Origin: Kiritimatiellia bacterium
GTDB taxonomy: Bacteria; Verrucomicrobiota; Kiritimatiellia; CAIVKH01
Length of the DNA: 64,000 bases
Direction of reading: 5' to 3'
Assembly: GCA_023953695.1 (NCBI GenBank)
Contig: JAMLJG010000004.1
Coordinates: 62,001 to 126,000, forward strand
In this document: positions 16,983 through 25,472 of the stretch, piece by piece
How the letters are laid out: every line of letters begins with the position of its first letter
Position numbering within the stretch: position 1 is the stretch's first letter
The notes under the pieces: generated by a model
Told to the model about the DNA's origin: nothing
The model's database searches: none
The model's input: the letters and a program-made list of their open reading frames with translations, nothing else
Program-made: the position numbers and the translations under genes

Positions 16983-17600
16983 ATGCAGATTCATCGCATC
17001 ATGCAAAAAACAGATCAGCGCGCGGGCTTCACGCTCGTAGAAACCGCGCTCGCGATGCTCGTTGCCGCCGTGGGTCTGACGGCCGTGATCGCCTTGATGC
17101 CCGCCGCCATGGATCAAGGGAAAAAGGCGGCGGACGAGACCTACGCGGCATTTTTTGCCGATACCGTCTTTAACAGCTACCACGTGGCGGTGGCCACGGT
17201 GATCACGAATGTGGCGAGCCCTTCCGCGGATCGAAACTATGTCGTGCGCTGGAGCAATTTGGAGAACTACAAGACCATTCCCCCCGTGACCGTTGGCGGG
17301 CGCGACATGTTTTGGAAGGATTCGGCCGATATGGCGGTGATTGCGGATGGAAACATGCGAACCCAGTTGTTCGTCGCCGCCTCCACGAAGGAGAAGTTCC
17401 CCAGTGGGAGCCTGCAAGACATCGGCGATCAATACGATCACGCCTTCCGCTATCGCCTCACCATGACGGATGTGAGTGTCAGCAATGTGGTGACGCGGCG
17501 CCGGTTGCTGGCGCTTGAGGTGTGGCCGGGTGAATATGGATCCACGAACAACCCCTATCGCTTTGCGACCGAGATTTTCCAATATGGCTTCAACAATTAG
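16983..17600 (+). CDS. Minor pseudopilin, GspI/PilV-like
   Basis: A 205-residue protein with leader QRAG and FTLVETALAMLVAAVGLTAVIALMPAA, having the cleavage site, Glu5 and a hydrophobic helix. The VETALAMLVAAVG segment and gene order (after G, before J/W) fit the I/V position of minor pseudopilins. The rest (WSNLENYKTIPP, LALEVWPGEY) gives no further domain. It starts 2 bp after the previous stop and its 3' end overlaps the next gene by 17 bp. Confidence 0.75.
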   Translation: MQIHRIMQKTDQRAGFTLVETALAMLVAAVGLTAVIALMPAAMDQGKKAADETYAAFFADTVFNSYHVAVATVITNVASPSADRNYVVRWSNLENYKTIPPVTVGGRDMFWKDSADMAVIADGNMRTQLFVAASTKEKFPSGSLQDIGDQYDHAFRYRLTMTDVSVSNVVTRRRLLALEVWPGEYGSTNNPYRFATEIFQYGFNN

Positions 17601-18453
17601 AGCAAAACAGCGGCGCTCCGGCTTCACGCTCATCGAAGTCCTCGCGGCTGTTGTGATTTTGTTGCTCATCGTCCTTGCGATGGGTCGCATCTTCGCGGCA
17701 ACGACGAAGGCCTATCAGAACACCAACAAACAGGTCGAGCGCGATGCATCCGCACGGGCTGTGATGGACTTCATCGTCCGCGAAATCAGCGAAGCGATGT
17801 TTGATGCGGCGTTTATCAATACCAACGCCATGCTCTCCATGCGCTACCGCGCGGATACCTGCAAAGATAACTTCGGCGTGGAGGGCGCAGATGAAATTTG
17901 GTTTGTCTCGGCGAACAATCGGTTGCGCTCTGACAAGCCGCGCGAGGGCGTGCAGACGGTTTTCTTTGTGCAGAACTACGAGAATCTCACCAATGCGCCA
18001 CCGAACGCGCGATATCGCTTTGGACTGTGGCGCTCCACCCGCTATCCCACGTCACCCTTCCCGTGGCAGTCGGCATATGACAAGACACAAGGATTGAAAT
18101 GGTCTGGCGATTCGGAGGGGAGCAGCGCTCAGAAACGGCGCGATGATCTGCTGCTGGAAAATGTCCGCACATTCGAGAGTTTTGCTTACACCAATCCGGA
18201 GGGAACCGGCGAGCGAACCTATAACTGGGATTCGACCGGCACCAGCCGCTATGGAGCACAAGATTTGTTTTGCATGGACATCTATTTGGAGACGTTGAGC
18301 GAAGCCGACGCCATTTTGGCTGCACAGATGGCGGTGTCGCTGGGGCCTAACGAGAAGAGAACTGTCGAATTTGTTGAGTCTTCGGTGCGGCGCTATTATC
18401 AGCGCATCTATTTCCCCAATAAACGCGGATACTTTGACGATAGCTACCCATGA
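17584..18453 (+). CDS. Minor pseudopilin, GspJ/PilW-like
   Basis: A 289-residue protein with leader RRSG and FTLIEVLAAVVILLLIVLAMGRIFAATTKAY, then VERDASARAVMDFIVREISEAMF, resembling PilW/GspJ proteins (helix followed by a large beta domain). The ATG at 17584 lies within the end of the previous gene and puts the cleavage site 13 residues from the start. The next gene overlaps its stop by 4 bp (ATGA). Confidence 0.78.
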   Translation: MASTIRAKQRRSGFTLIEVLAAVVILLLIVLAMGRIFAATTKAYQNTNKQVERDASARAVMDFIVREISEAMFDAAFINTNAMLSMRYRADTCKDNFGVEGADEIWFVSANNRLRSDKPREGVQTVFFVQNYENLTNAPPNARYRFGLWRSTRYPTSPFPWQSAYDKTQGLKWSGDSEGSSAQKRRDDLLLENVRTFESFAYTNPEGTGERTYNWDSTGTSRYGAQDLFCMDIYLETLSEADAILAAQMAVSLGPNEKRTVEFVESSVRRYYQRIYFPNKRGYFDDSYP

Positions 18454-20579
18454 TTGAACATCCGACAGATCCAACGAAGCGAGAGGGCATGGCCTTGGTG
18501 ATCGTGCTGGGCTTCATTGCGGTTCTCGCCGTGCTCGGCGTCAGCTTGATGATCACCACGCGCATTGATCGCCTTGCGACGTCGTCCTTTGCCGATATGA
18601 CGCGGGCGCGGCAGTTGACGCACGCCGCCTTGGCCCGCGCGCTTGACGATATTGACGCTGCGATGCTGTCGGGCAGCGGCCGCACCTATCCGCAAACCAA
18701 CATTTTCTATATCCCCAACGCGTCCGGCGTGATCACGGGCGGCCTTTATGCGGGAGCGGAGTTCTACGTTTCTTCGGCCGTCACCTCCTCGTTGCCGCAG
18801 CGGATTGGGTTGGATGCCGTGCGCGTGGGGACCTCTGTTGTCGGGCGCGTGGGGTATGTCGCCGTGGATAGCTCGGGATATGTGGATATCAACCTGATCA
18901 GCTCGAGGAATCGCGGGCGAGGCACATCGGGCGGTGAGATTCAGCTTTCCCCCTCGATCCTGACGGAGGTCAAGACGCTGGGCGACTTCCTGTATGATCG
19001 CTCGAATACGTGGCGTCGCTTCGAAAGTCTGGCTGAATTGTATTACGCGGGACTGTACAGCGATACGATGGTGACCAATCGGCCGCCGCGAGATGTATTT
19101 GTCTATTCGAATTTTGGCGAAGATCTGAATCCCAAGGGAGAACCGAAGGTTTATCTCGGAGGAACCGAAGACGATCTGACGGCTCGAAAGACAGAGGTGG
19201 TGCAAGCGCTGACCGATTCCGGCGTGCAGAATGCCGCGCTCGTCTTCGACAACTTGCTGGACTATGTGGACACGGATCCTTATCCCCGGAATCTCGACAG
19301 CTTTTGCACCGAAGCGGTGCCGATGATTAATGAAGTCATCGTCTCGAACACCATCACCCGCACGATGCGGGGCAGCACGAATGTCTACACGCACCGGTTC
19401 TATTTGACGGTGGAAACATGGTATCCATTTTCTCACAAATCGAGCCCTGTCGTCACGCTTGAGCCCCCCGCGAGCGGTCTCTCGCTCACCATGGTGGCGG
19501 GCAGTACGCCCGCCCTTCAGCCCGATTTGTCATCCGGAATTGCTCCCAAGAATCTACCTGCGCATTCGACCAATTCCTACCAATTGACGACGTGGATGTG
19601 GGAGAAGGAAGCCTTTGACCTGCCTGGTGCCATCCAGTTCGGCGCGCAGGTAAGTTTCAATGGCGCCTTCTATCTCAAGATCGGCAATCAGGAGGTGGAT
19701 AAGGCCATCTTGCCGAGTCGAAATCTGGCGGTGCGCGCTAATTTGGCGCAGAGCCAAGGGGCCTCTTTCGCCGTTTCGGATCCGCGCTTGAATCACGACG
19801 TGAACGAGTGGTCATCACAGGCGGGTGGATCTGTCACTCCGGAGCGCGTGAATCCCATCCCGGCGGGCAAGGAGGGTGAGGGAGTCTCCACGATGTACGT
19901 GCGCGATTTCCCGTTCGATAAGGTTGCCCCACTTTCCGGGCTCGGTTCTGTCGGTGAGTTGGGGTATTTGTCCGTCGGCCAACCGTGGCGAACCATTGCG
20001 CTGTACAACACGCGTGGACAAGCGCTGCACCCCGTCCTCGACTATTTCACGCTCACGCCGCCCGGCAGCAACATGGTGCGCCGAGGACTTGTGAATATCA
20101 ATTCGGCGAGCACGGCGGCGGTGCAATCCGTGTTCTACGCCACGCCGATCGAATCCTATCCGGGCGGTGGCGGACCTACCTTGACCGTGGCGGCAGCCTC
20201 GATTTTGGCATCCAACCACATCCAGCGTCTCCACACCGTTTCTTCCGGGAGTGCGGTTTATGAAACGAATCGCTCCATTGCGTTGCTGGGTGATTTTGAT
20301 ACGAACCTGCTCGCGGGTGTGCAGGGGAAATTGACGGTCGCCTTCCCGAATGGGCTTGTGGACGATGCGACCTACGAGTCCGTAGTTCGCAATTCGGCTG
20401 GGCTCTTCAGCTATCGGCAAAACCTATTTACCGTCTATCTCTACGCTCAATCCATCACGCCGGGCGGTGTCACGGGCGCTGAGCAGCGCGCCGTGGCGAT
20501 CATTTGGCGCGATCCGGAATATAAAGACGCAGCGAATCCGGTGAATAAGATGTTCTTGAGGTTCTTCAGGTGGCTGTGA
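18450..20579 (+). CDS. Minor pseudopilin, GspK/PilX-like
   Basis: A 709-residue protein. The N-terminus KREG followed by MALVIVLGFIAVLAVLGVSLMITTRIDR is the GspK-type prepilin sequence, which lacks Glu5 as known for GspK, the tip subunit. Downstream are SGYVDINLIS and FDNLLDYVDTDPYPRNLDS, which recall the GspK region (D-INT-A, LxDWxDxD). It is about twice the usual ~330 residues, so it carries a large extra domain. It overlaps its neighbours by 4 bp and 1 bp, indicating a tightly coupled operon. Confidence 0.75.
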   Translation: MIEHPTDPTKREGMALVIVLGFIAVLAVLGVSLMITTRIDRLATSSFADMTRARQLTHAALARALDDIDAAMLSGSGRTYPQTNIFYIPNASGVITGGLYAGAEFYVSSAVTSSLPQRIGLDAVRVGTSVVGRVGYVAVDSSGYVDINLISSRNRGRGTSGGEIQLSPSILTEVKTLGDFLYDRSNTWRRFESLAELYYAGLYSDTMVTNRPPRDVFVYSNFGEDLNPKGEPKVYLGGTEDDLTARKTEVVQALTDSGVQNAALVFDNLLDYVDTDPYPRNLDSFCTEAVPMINEVIVSNTITRTMRGSTNVYTHRFYLTVETWYPFSHKSSPVVTLEPPASGLSLTMVAGSTPALQPDLSSGIAPKNLPAHSTNSYQLTTWMWEKEAFDLPGAIQFGAQVSFNGAFYLKIGNQEVDKAILPSRNLAVRANLAQSQGASFAVSDPRLNHDVNEWSSQAGGSVTPERVNPIPAGKEGEGVSTMYVRDFPFDKVAPLSGLGSVGELGYLSVGQPWRTIALYNTRGQALHPVLDYFTLTPPGSNMVRRGLVNINSASTAAVQSVFYATPIESYPGGGGPTLTVAAASILASNHIQRLHTVSSGSAVYETNRSIALLGDFDTNLLAGVQGKLTVAFPNGLVDDATYESVVRNSAGLFSYRQNLFTVYLYAQSITPGGVTGAEQRAVAIIWRDPEYKDAANPVNKMFLRFFRWL

Positions 20580-21325
20580 TGAAAGATACAACGCGACGAT
20601 TTCCTTCCGAGGCGGTCGCCTTCTTGCGGGGCGCACGGGGTGGGTTCACGCTGATTGAGCTGCTTGTCGTCGTCGCGATTATGGCTGTAATGATTGCGAT
20701 TGCGCTTCCGCGCTTTGAAGATATTGGCCGCGGCAGCAAGATGCGAGCGGCCATCAACGAGCTGCGTGCGACCATCGCCCTCGCCCGCCAATGGGCGGTC
20801 GCCAACCGCGAAGACACATTCTTGGTGTTCCCCGACGATCAAAATGCTGTTTACAGCGGGCTTTCCACCAACGAGCACAAGAAAGCGCTTCGCTCCTACG
20901 CGGTCTATTCCCGCTCTCGCGGCTATCTGAAGGATTGGACCTATCTGCCGAATGGCGTCTATTTCGTGGATCGTTTCAACAGTCAGCAGTCCACGCGACC
21001 CTCTTCGTGCGTCAATGAAAACAAGAACATTTTCCGCCAGGCAACGCTCTATTACAACCCGACGAACGGGATTCCATTCCCCACGGATACCAGCGGAACA
21101 AAGACCATCAACGCGCTACGCTTCACGCCGCAGGGCTGGGCGGTGGAAAGTTCCGGAAGCGCGATTGTTGAAAATGAAATGTATCTCGTGGAAGCCATCC
21201 CGCTGGATGCCACTGGAGGCAAGGTGGTGAACTTGGTTTGGAAAGATAACCCCGTTGTCTGGAACCTGAACGTCAAGCCCCTCACGGGAATCGTTCGGAC
21301 CATTGATTGCAGCCAAAGCCCGTAA
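20579..21325 (+). CDS. Pseudopilin, GspH/FimT-like
   Basis: A 248-residue protein with leader ARGG and FTLIELLVVVAIMAVMIAIALPRFEDIGRGSKMRAAINELRATIALARQWAVANRE, the GspH/FimT pattern (helix followed by AR.WAV.NR), then a beta-rich C-terminus. The ATG at 20579 overlaps the previous stop (TGATG); a GTG 9 nt earlier is in frame but less likely. It completes a six-gene pseudopilin set. No gspC, D, E, F, L or M gene is in the window. Confidence 0.8.
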   Translation: MKDTTRRFPSEAVAFLRGARGGFTLIELLVVVAIMAVMIAIALPRFEDIGRGSKMRAAINELRATIALARQWAVANREDTFLVFPDDQNAVYSGLSTNEHKKALRSYAVYSRSRGYLKDWTYLPNGVYFVDRFNSQQSTRPSSCVNENKNIFRQATLYYNPTNGIPFPTDTSGTKTINALRFTPQGWAVESSGSAIVENEMYLVEAIPLDATGGKVVNLVWKDNPVVWNLNVKPLTGIVRTIDCSQSP

Positions 21326-21414
21326 GGAGAGCCATGTGGCGGGCCTGCTGCTGGTCGGCCGAGCGCTATGCAGGAGCCGGCGGCAGGGGTACGGTTAAAG
21401 GAGAGGTGTTTAGT

Positions 21415-24400
21415 ATGTTCCGTCGCTTCATATCTGGGGGTGTTGCCCTCCTGCTCAGCGCTTCGGCAGGTCTTGCGCAGACGTCGTTGTATTCCTCGAT
21501 GAGCGTGGCGGGCACGTTCCAAAACTGGAATCCCGCGCACAACAACATGGCGTTAGTCTCGAACAACATGTGGGAGGCGGTGCTTTTCATTGCGCAGACC
21601 AATTCGATTGATTTCAAGTTCGCCGCGAATGGCGGATGGGCTTTCAACTGGGGTGTCGGGGGCAGTGATCGCACGTTTCAGGGGTCGGTGCCGACAAACG
21701 GCATTGCGATCGGCTCGGGCAATATCTACATCACAAACCTCACGGACGGTTTCTATCTCTTTCGATTTAACAGTTCGACCAAAGCGTTTTCCGTGACGAA
21801 TATCGGCGCGACCTATCAGGGGCCTTTGGGTGACGGCAATTTGCTTATCAACGGCTCATTTGATCTGGCCGACCCCGCGATCACGAACGAAGCCTATGGT
21901 TGGAAGTGGCGTCCGCAGATGCCCTACGGCGATCGGTTTGGCAATTCGGGGCGGGTGGATTGGCGCTATCGCTCGCCGGAAAGCGAAATGTTCGTCGGAT
22001 CGGGCAGTGGCGGCGGCGTTTGGCAGGATGTAGCGGGTGGCGAGGATTTCGACTACGAGTTTTCCGCCTGGTTTTGGATGGATGGCACTAACGATCCGAC
22101 CTATGGGCCCTGGACCGCTGCGGTGCAGGAAATCAAGTTTGAGTTCTACAACGGTGCGCGCACCAAAGTGGGCAGCGATGTGGTTGCGAAGATTCCCTTC
22201 TTCTATTCGGATGAGTTCAAACAGACCTCTGTTCGCGCCGCGGCCCCGGCAGGCACCGCGTGGGCGCGTGTGGTGTTGAATGTGAGCGGCAGCGGCAGCA
22301 AGGGCTCGCTTCAGTTCGACGATCTGGAAGTCCGCGCGATTCCTCGTTCGTATCAATACTTCACCTCCTGGAACTTCACCAATGTCGGCACGCTCGTTCG
22401 CGGAGGATGGGTGGCAACGAATGCGTTCATCGTGACGAACGTGAATGGCGTTGTAACGAATGAAGGCGGGTCTGCCTCTGCATCCGATCTCGCGTATGTC
22501 GGGCGGAGTTTGGCGCTGAAATCGGGCGGCGCTATTCGCAGTCCTTACATCGAGGGCGGCCTCAATCGAATCGAGTTTCGCTATCGCAATGGGAACACAA
22601 ACGATCTCGAAGACGCCGATCCACCGGCCCCCATTTCCATCAAGATCCGCACGAGTCCGGATGGAATATCATTTGGCGATGTCGGCGAGATAACCGATGT
22701 CAGCCAGCAGTCCTACGTGCTCCACTCGCTCTCGTTGTCTGATTTCGGCAATGACCAACACTACTTTGAAATCGTCTCGTTCAGCGGCACCAATCTCCTT
22801 GTGCTCGACAACATTGAGGTTCTGGCCCCTGCACCCGCGCCTGAACGCGGCCAGACCTTTGGCACGTGGACCAACGCGGCCTATCAGGTCAATGGGTGCC
22901 ATGAGCTGGCGTCTTGGAAGCTCTGCACCGGGCGTGTGTTCACCGCGGGCGCGTTTGTTGCGCCCAGCGCGCTCCTGCCGGGCCGGAGCAACGGATTCAA
23001 CTACATTCAATCGCCGCTTCTCGAAGGGGGCTATGGAGATATCACCTTTGTCGCCGCGCGCGGCACGAATGGCGTGCTGCCCGTCCGTGTCGTGATTCAG
23101 GAGTCCGCCAATGGAATCACCTGGACCAATGTGGCCACTTTGGAGCCAATCTCGAACACGGGCTGGACGGAGCAGCAGGTTCCCCTCTATCAAACGGAAT
23201 CCCGCTATTTGCGGATTCTCAACGTGACCACGGGCACTCCGCCCGGAGGGGCCGTTACTTTGATTGATGAAGGTTTCGACGCGGGCGCCACTGCGCCACC
23301 GGGCTGGACCTTCAAGAGCATCGGGACCTACGAAACGGCGCAGAACTCCGGTCGCGCGATTCCCGGCCTCAAGTTCGATGCGACGGGGGATTTCGTTGAG
23401 ACGCCGCTGTTGTCGAATCCGACCAACGTTCAATTCATCCTGAAAGGCAATTCCATTAATGCGGCCTCGGTGTTCAGGGTGGAGGCGCTGATCTCCGGCG
23501 TCTATCAGGTGGTGACCAATATCTCCGGCATGACGGACACGTGGCGCACGAACCGCATAACCCTGACCACGAGCACGACGCGCCTGAAGTTCACTTATGC
23601 CAACAAGGCGGGTGGAAATTTTGCCTTTGACGATGTGATTGTGCGGAGCGCCCCGCTTCCCGGCCAGCCGCCGCAAGATCTGATGATTGATGAAATCAAC
23701 ATCCGATTCCCATCAGCGGACGTCGTTCGCTACCAGGACTTCGAGTCGTGGCCGACCAAGTCGCAGTATGCCAGTGGAGTCAGCGAATACCAGGGCTGGA
23801 CTGTGGAGAACGCCATCATCAACAAAGACAATGCTCCGCCGGATGGGGGGCAGGTCTTGCGATTGAATTCGGCGGTCAACAACTTCATCGTTTCTCCGCC
23901 CATGTATGGCGGGGTTGGCGCAATCTCGTTCAAATATGCGAAATGGCTGTCCGACACGTCGCCGACGATGGCCGTTCAATTCTCCAAAGACAACGGTATG
24001 AATTGGACAACGCTGACCAATCTGGTCATCACCAACTCCTCCGCGAACGGCTATCAGAATTTCGAGTATTTGATGAACACGAATGCGACGGTGTTGATCC
24101 GCTTGCTTCACACGGCGGGAGTCGGTCGCGCGTTGATTGACGACATTTTCGTTGATATCCCGCGCCCTTCGGTGGATGTCGCGCTCTATGGATGGCACGA
24201 CCCCGCGGCCCCGTTCACGAATGACGTGGTCACGCTCTATGCGACGGCGCTCCCGATGTATGGCGCGAACATTACGAACGTGGTCGCGTATTATCGCGTG
24301 GGGACCAATGGGGCCTTTTCGACGCTGCCCATGGAGTTCTTCAACTATGTGAACTACCGCACCACGAGCACCAATTTTGGACCGTTCGCGAAGGGGACGC

Positions 24401-25275
24401 TCGTGCAGTATTTCATTCGCGCAGACTTTACGGGCCCGGGCGCATCCTCGCCGCGCTACTATCCGGCTGCCGGATCCAACGCGCCTGCCTACTTTGGCAT
24501 TCCGCGCACCGACGCGGGACAGGTGTGGATCAACGAAATCAAGTTCGACGACTTCTTCGGCGATTTCTTCATCGAACTCGCCGGGCCGACCAATTTCGAT
24601 ATTTCGCGCTGGAGCATTGAGCTGTATCGCATCAACCCGACGGCTACCAATGCCTCGGAGATTGGTCAGCTCTATGGCTATTATGCGATTTCCAACAACG
24701 CGCGACTTTCCACCACGGGTCCGGATTTGGGTTTCTGGACGCTGGGGACCTCCTCCGTTCCGTATTCATTCGACATGGCGTTCACGAACGAGACCATTTG
24801 GGCCTATTTCCCCGTGGGAGTGGTTTTGAGAAATGATGGTGGCGCAATTGAGCAGGCGCTTTCGTTCAATGGCACGATGCGCGGCTTTGATCGGGTGCCC
24901 GCTGAGGATTGGTTCAACGATGGCAGCCTATCGCTCGTGGGTTCGGGAACCAACTATGCGGGGTTTGCCTGGACCAATGAAACGCTCTACACGATTGGGC
25001 AAATGAATCAGGGGCAGGATTATGAATCGGATTCGCCAGGCGCGCCCGATGCATGGATCAGCCGATTGATCTGGAGCACGAACGTCACGATTGTGGTGGA
25101 AGGCAATACGAATGCGTGGACGGTCACGCCGGAGTATGCGACACAACTCTCTTCGCCGCAGACGTGGAGCGCGGTGACGCCGTTCAATAGCTCCTACGCA
25201 AACGGGACGAATACGATCTGGTTCGCGCGGCCGACGACGAATCTCTACTTCTTGCGCGTGAAGCTGGAGGAGTAG
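21415..25275 (+). CDS. Large exported multidomain beta-sandwich protein (function unknown)
   Basis: A 1286-residue protein with signal peptide MFRRFISGGVALLLSASAGLAQ. The ATG at 21415 follows AAAGGAGAGG; the longer frame would bury the signal peptide. Residues ~24-125 (VAGTFQNWNPAHNNMALVSN) resemble the starch-binding/E-set fold. Next come about five repeated ~150-residue modules that look like jelly-roll carbohydrate-binding or MAM-like domains, each ending in a (I/F)DD(L/V/I)-V motif (LQFDDLEVRA, LVLDNIEVLA, FAFDDVIVRS, ALIDDIFVDI). Near residue 1040 VWINEIKFDDFFGDFFIEL resembles a lamin-tail-type domain. No catalytic motif or C-terminal sorting signal is seen. It lies 89 bp behind the pseudopilin genes on the same strand and may be their substrate (inference). 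Confidence 0.75.
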   Translation: MFRRFISGGVALLLSASAGLAQTSLYSSMSVAGTFQNWNPAHNNMALVSNNMWEAVLFIAQTNSIDFKFAANGGWAFNWGVGGSDRTFQGSVPTNGIAIGSGNIYITNLTDGFYLFRFNSSTKAFSVTNIGATYQGPLGDGNLLINGSFDLADPAITNEAYGWKWRPQMPYGDRFGNSGRVDWRYRSPESEMFVGSGSGGGVWQDVAGGEDFDYEFSAWFWMDGTNDPTYGPWTAAVQEIKFEFYNGARTKVGSDVVAKIPFFYSDEFKQTSVRAAAPAGTAWARVVLNVSGSGSKGSLQFDDLEVRAIPRSYQYFTSWNFTNVGTLVRGGWVATNAFIVTNVNGVVTNEGGSASASDLAYVGRSLALKSGGAIRSPYIEGGLNRIEFRYRNGNTNDLEDADPPAPISIKIRTSPDGISFGDVGEITDVSQQSYVLHSLSLSDFGNDQHYFEIVSFSGTNLLVLDNIEVLAPAPAPERGQTFGTWTNAAYQVNGCHELASWKLCTGRVFTAGAFVAPSALLPGRSNGFNYIQSPLLEGGYGDITFVAARGTNGVLPVRVVIQESANGITWTNVATLEPISNTGWTEQQVPLYQTESRYLRILNVTTGTPPGGAVTLIDEGFDAGATAPPGWTFKSIGTYETAQNSGRAIPGLKFDATGDFVETPLLSNPTNVQFILKGNSINAASVFRVEALISGVYQVVTNISGMTDTWRTNRITLTTSTTRLKFTYANKAGGNFAFDDVIVRSAPLPGQPPQDLMIDEINIRFPSADVVRYQDFESWPTKSQYASGVSEYQGWTVENAIINKDNAPPDGGQVLRLNSAVNNFIVSPPMYGGVGAISFKYAKWLSDTSPTMAVQFSKDNGMNWTTLTNLVITNSSANGYQNFEYLMNTNATVLIRLLHTAGVGRALIDDIFVDIPRPSVDVALYGWHDPAAPFTNDVVTLYATALPMYGANITNVVAYYRVGTNGAFSTLPMEFFNYVNYRTTSTNFGPFAKGTLVQYFIRADFTGPGASSPRYYPAAGSNAPAYFGIPRTDAGQVWINEIKFDDFFGDFFIELAGPTNFDISRWSIELYRINPTATNASEIGQLYGYYAISNNARLSTTGPDLGFWTLGTSSVPYSFDMAFTNETIWAYFPVGVVLRNDGGAIEQALSFNGTMRGFDRVPAEDWFNDGSLSLVGSGTNYAGFAWTNETLYTIGQMNQGQDYESDSPGAPDAWISRLIWSTNVTIVVEGNTNAWTVTPEYATQLSSPQTWSAVTPFNSSYANGTNTIWFARPTTNLYFLRVKLEE

Positions 25276-25288
25276 CTCGATTCGCGGA

Positions 25289-25317
25289 GTGCGACGGCTT
25301 GGCTGCCGCACGTTTTT
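25289..25317 (+). terminator. Intrinsic terminator after the large exported protein
   Basis: A hairpin at 25289-25311 (8 pairs, one mismatch, 5-nt loop) followed by GTTTTT, 14 bp after the stop codon region. Good rho-independent form. Confidence 0.6.
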
Positions 25318-25431
25318 GCGGCTGCGCCCAATGTGGGTTCTTCTTCGCGAAAAGCGGTGTGCTTTGGCGCGATCGCCCACCATTTGCGCGATGAAATGTC
25401 GGGTCAAAAAATCGCGTGCGCGGCGGAGGGC

Positions 25432-25460
25432 GAGGGCCTATCATCGGCCCTCTATTTTTT
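25432..25460 (+). terminator. Intrinsic terminator immediately before the gpmI ribosome-binding site
   Basis: A perfect 7-bp stem GAGGGCC/GGCCCTC (25432-25438, 25446-25452) with loop TATCATC and then TATTTTTT. It ends one base before the gpmI Shine-Dalgarno GGGAG. It may be a second terminator of the upstream operon or an attenuator in the gpmI leader. The loop TATCAT could alternatively serve as a -10 element. Confidence 0.6.
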
Positions 25461-25472
25461 GGGAGAGAAATG

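Noticed and set aside
21517..21530. A TTCCAA...TGGAA-like sequence within the large exported protein gene
   Set aside because: It lies in coding sequence, is a single copy, and its spacing and right arm do not match the carB/leuB palindrome.
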